Assembly: GCA_944388615.1 (NCBI GenBank)
Contig: CALXJL010000090.1
Span: 1 to 5,380 of the forward strand
Length of the DNA stretch: 5,380 nucleotides
Origin: an uncultured Clostridia bacterium
GTDB taxonomy: Bacteria > Bacillota > Clostridia > TANB77 > CAG-508
Direction: 5' to 3'
Shown: piece by piece, positions 5,064 to 5,380 of the stretch
How the letters are laid out: every line of letters starts with the position of its first letter
How positions within the stretch are numbered: the stretch's first letter is position 1
Notes under the pieces: model-generated
The model's database searches: none
What the model saw: the letters and a program-made list of their open reading frames with translations, nothing else
What the model was told of the DNA's origin: nothing
Translations under genes and position numbers: made by a program

Positions 5064-5380
5064 ATGAGTAAGAAAAAAGTTATTTCAATAGTATGCATAG
5101 TATTAACAGTAGTGGTGGCTTCTGTTGTATTATGTGTGTCTAAAATAACAAAAGAGAATAATGTAAAAAGTATGGTATCAGTAGCAGGAGAGACAAATAC
5201 AGATAATTTTTCTGCAGATGTTGCTTTAAGCAATGATGATTTTGGAGGAACAACTCAAAAAAATATAATGATATATGCAGATAATAAAGCTGCAAAGGAT
5301 ATACTAGGAGATGTAAATGGAGATGGATTTATAACAACATATGATGCAAATATGGTACTGGCATATGAAGTGACTCGGAG
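5064..5380 (+). CDS. Secreted or membrane-anchored protein with type I dockerin repeat (3' end outside window)
   Basis: The first 105 codons of a gene running off the right edge. ATG 5064 is preceded by a strong AGGGGG eight bases upstream. Residues 1-27 (MSKKKVISIVCIVLTVVVAS then VVLCVSK) form a basic N-terminus and a ~20-residue hydrophobic core, i.e. a Sec signal peptide or uncleaved membrane anchor. The Cys at 24 lacks a lipobox. A polar, Asn/Asp/Thr-rich linker follows (~28-78). Residues 79-104 read KDILGDVNGDGFITTYDANM then VLAYEV. This is the first calcium-binding loop and helix of a type I dockerin, with putative ligands D83, N85, D87 and D94. Dockerins bind cohesins to place proteins on cellulosome-like or other surface complexes. 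The second dockerin half should lie beyond the window. The dockerin is unusually close to the N-terminus. Any enzymatic domain is not visible. Confidence 0.85.
   Translation, partial: MSKKKVISIVCIVLTVVVASVVLCVSKITKENNVKSMVSVAGETNTDNFSADVALSNDDFGGTTQKNIMIYADNKAAKDILGDVNGDGFITTYDANMVLAYEVTR

Noticed and set aside
5064..5143. Lipoprotein signal peptide using Cys at residue 24 or 11
   Set aside because: The residues before these cysteines (VVL, SIV) do not end in Gly, Ala or Ser as a lipobox requires.
4790..5233. Minus-strand open frames at 4790-4978 and 5003-5233
   Set aside because: The first overlaps the terminator and has no recognisable sequence or SD; the second is antisense to the start of the dockerin gene.

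Overview
The window is strongly AT-rich. Codon use favours AGA, ATA and AAA, Shine-Dalgarno (SD) sites are purine-rich, and TAA/TAG stops fit the standard bacterial code. This suggests a low-GC Firmicute, most likely an anaerobic clostridium. A dockerin protein at the right edge and a GH94-type phosphorylase remnant at the left suit a polysaccharide-using or gut lineage, but the species cannot be named from the sequence. Every gene I can support lies on the + strand.

Left part (1-855): the C-terminal end of a large serine recombinase stops at 310. Less than 50 bases later an open frame begins that reads as the last ~165 residues of a GH94 glycoside phosphorylase, cut off at the highly conserved GGQYTHAA motif. 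The simplest reading is the end of a serine-recombinase mobile element inserted inside a GH94 gene. The recombinase end and the attachment junction lie at about 310-358, and the 3' piece of the gene is left as a pseudogene.

Middle part (856-2360): a perfect 18-bp palindrome (terminator-like or REP-like) is followed by a strong sigma-A promoter with an extended -10. This promoter drives a 428-residue single-pass membrane protein that I do not recognise. Its cytoplasmic half contains a three-fold internal helical repeat, and a charged C-terminal half is predicted to lie outside. A 19-bp hairpin terminator ends the unit.

Right-middle part (2361-4820): a two-component system. A tandem 24-bp direct repeat sits just upstream of a good promoter, followed by an OmpR/PhoB-type response regulator of WalR/PhoP-like sequence, an intrinsic terminator, and a WalK/PhoR-like histidine kinase (TM-TM-HAMP-PAS-HisKA-HATPase). 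The kinase's extracytoplasmic loop is only about 20 residues. The terminator between the two genes suggests they are expressed at different levels. A long bidirectional terminator closes the unit.

Right edge (4821-5380): a non-coding stretch of about 240 bases holds two diverged similar blocks and a probable promoter. It is followed by the start of a secreted or membrane-anchored protein with a type I dockerin calcium loop, running off the window.

I see no CRISPR array, rRNA, tRNA or clear defence system. The most unusual items are the three-fold repeat membrane protein, the insertion junction in the GH94 gene, and the regulatory architecture of the two-component locus.
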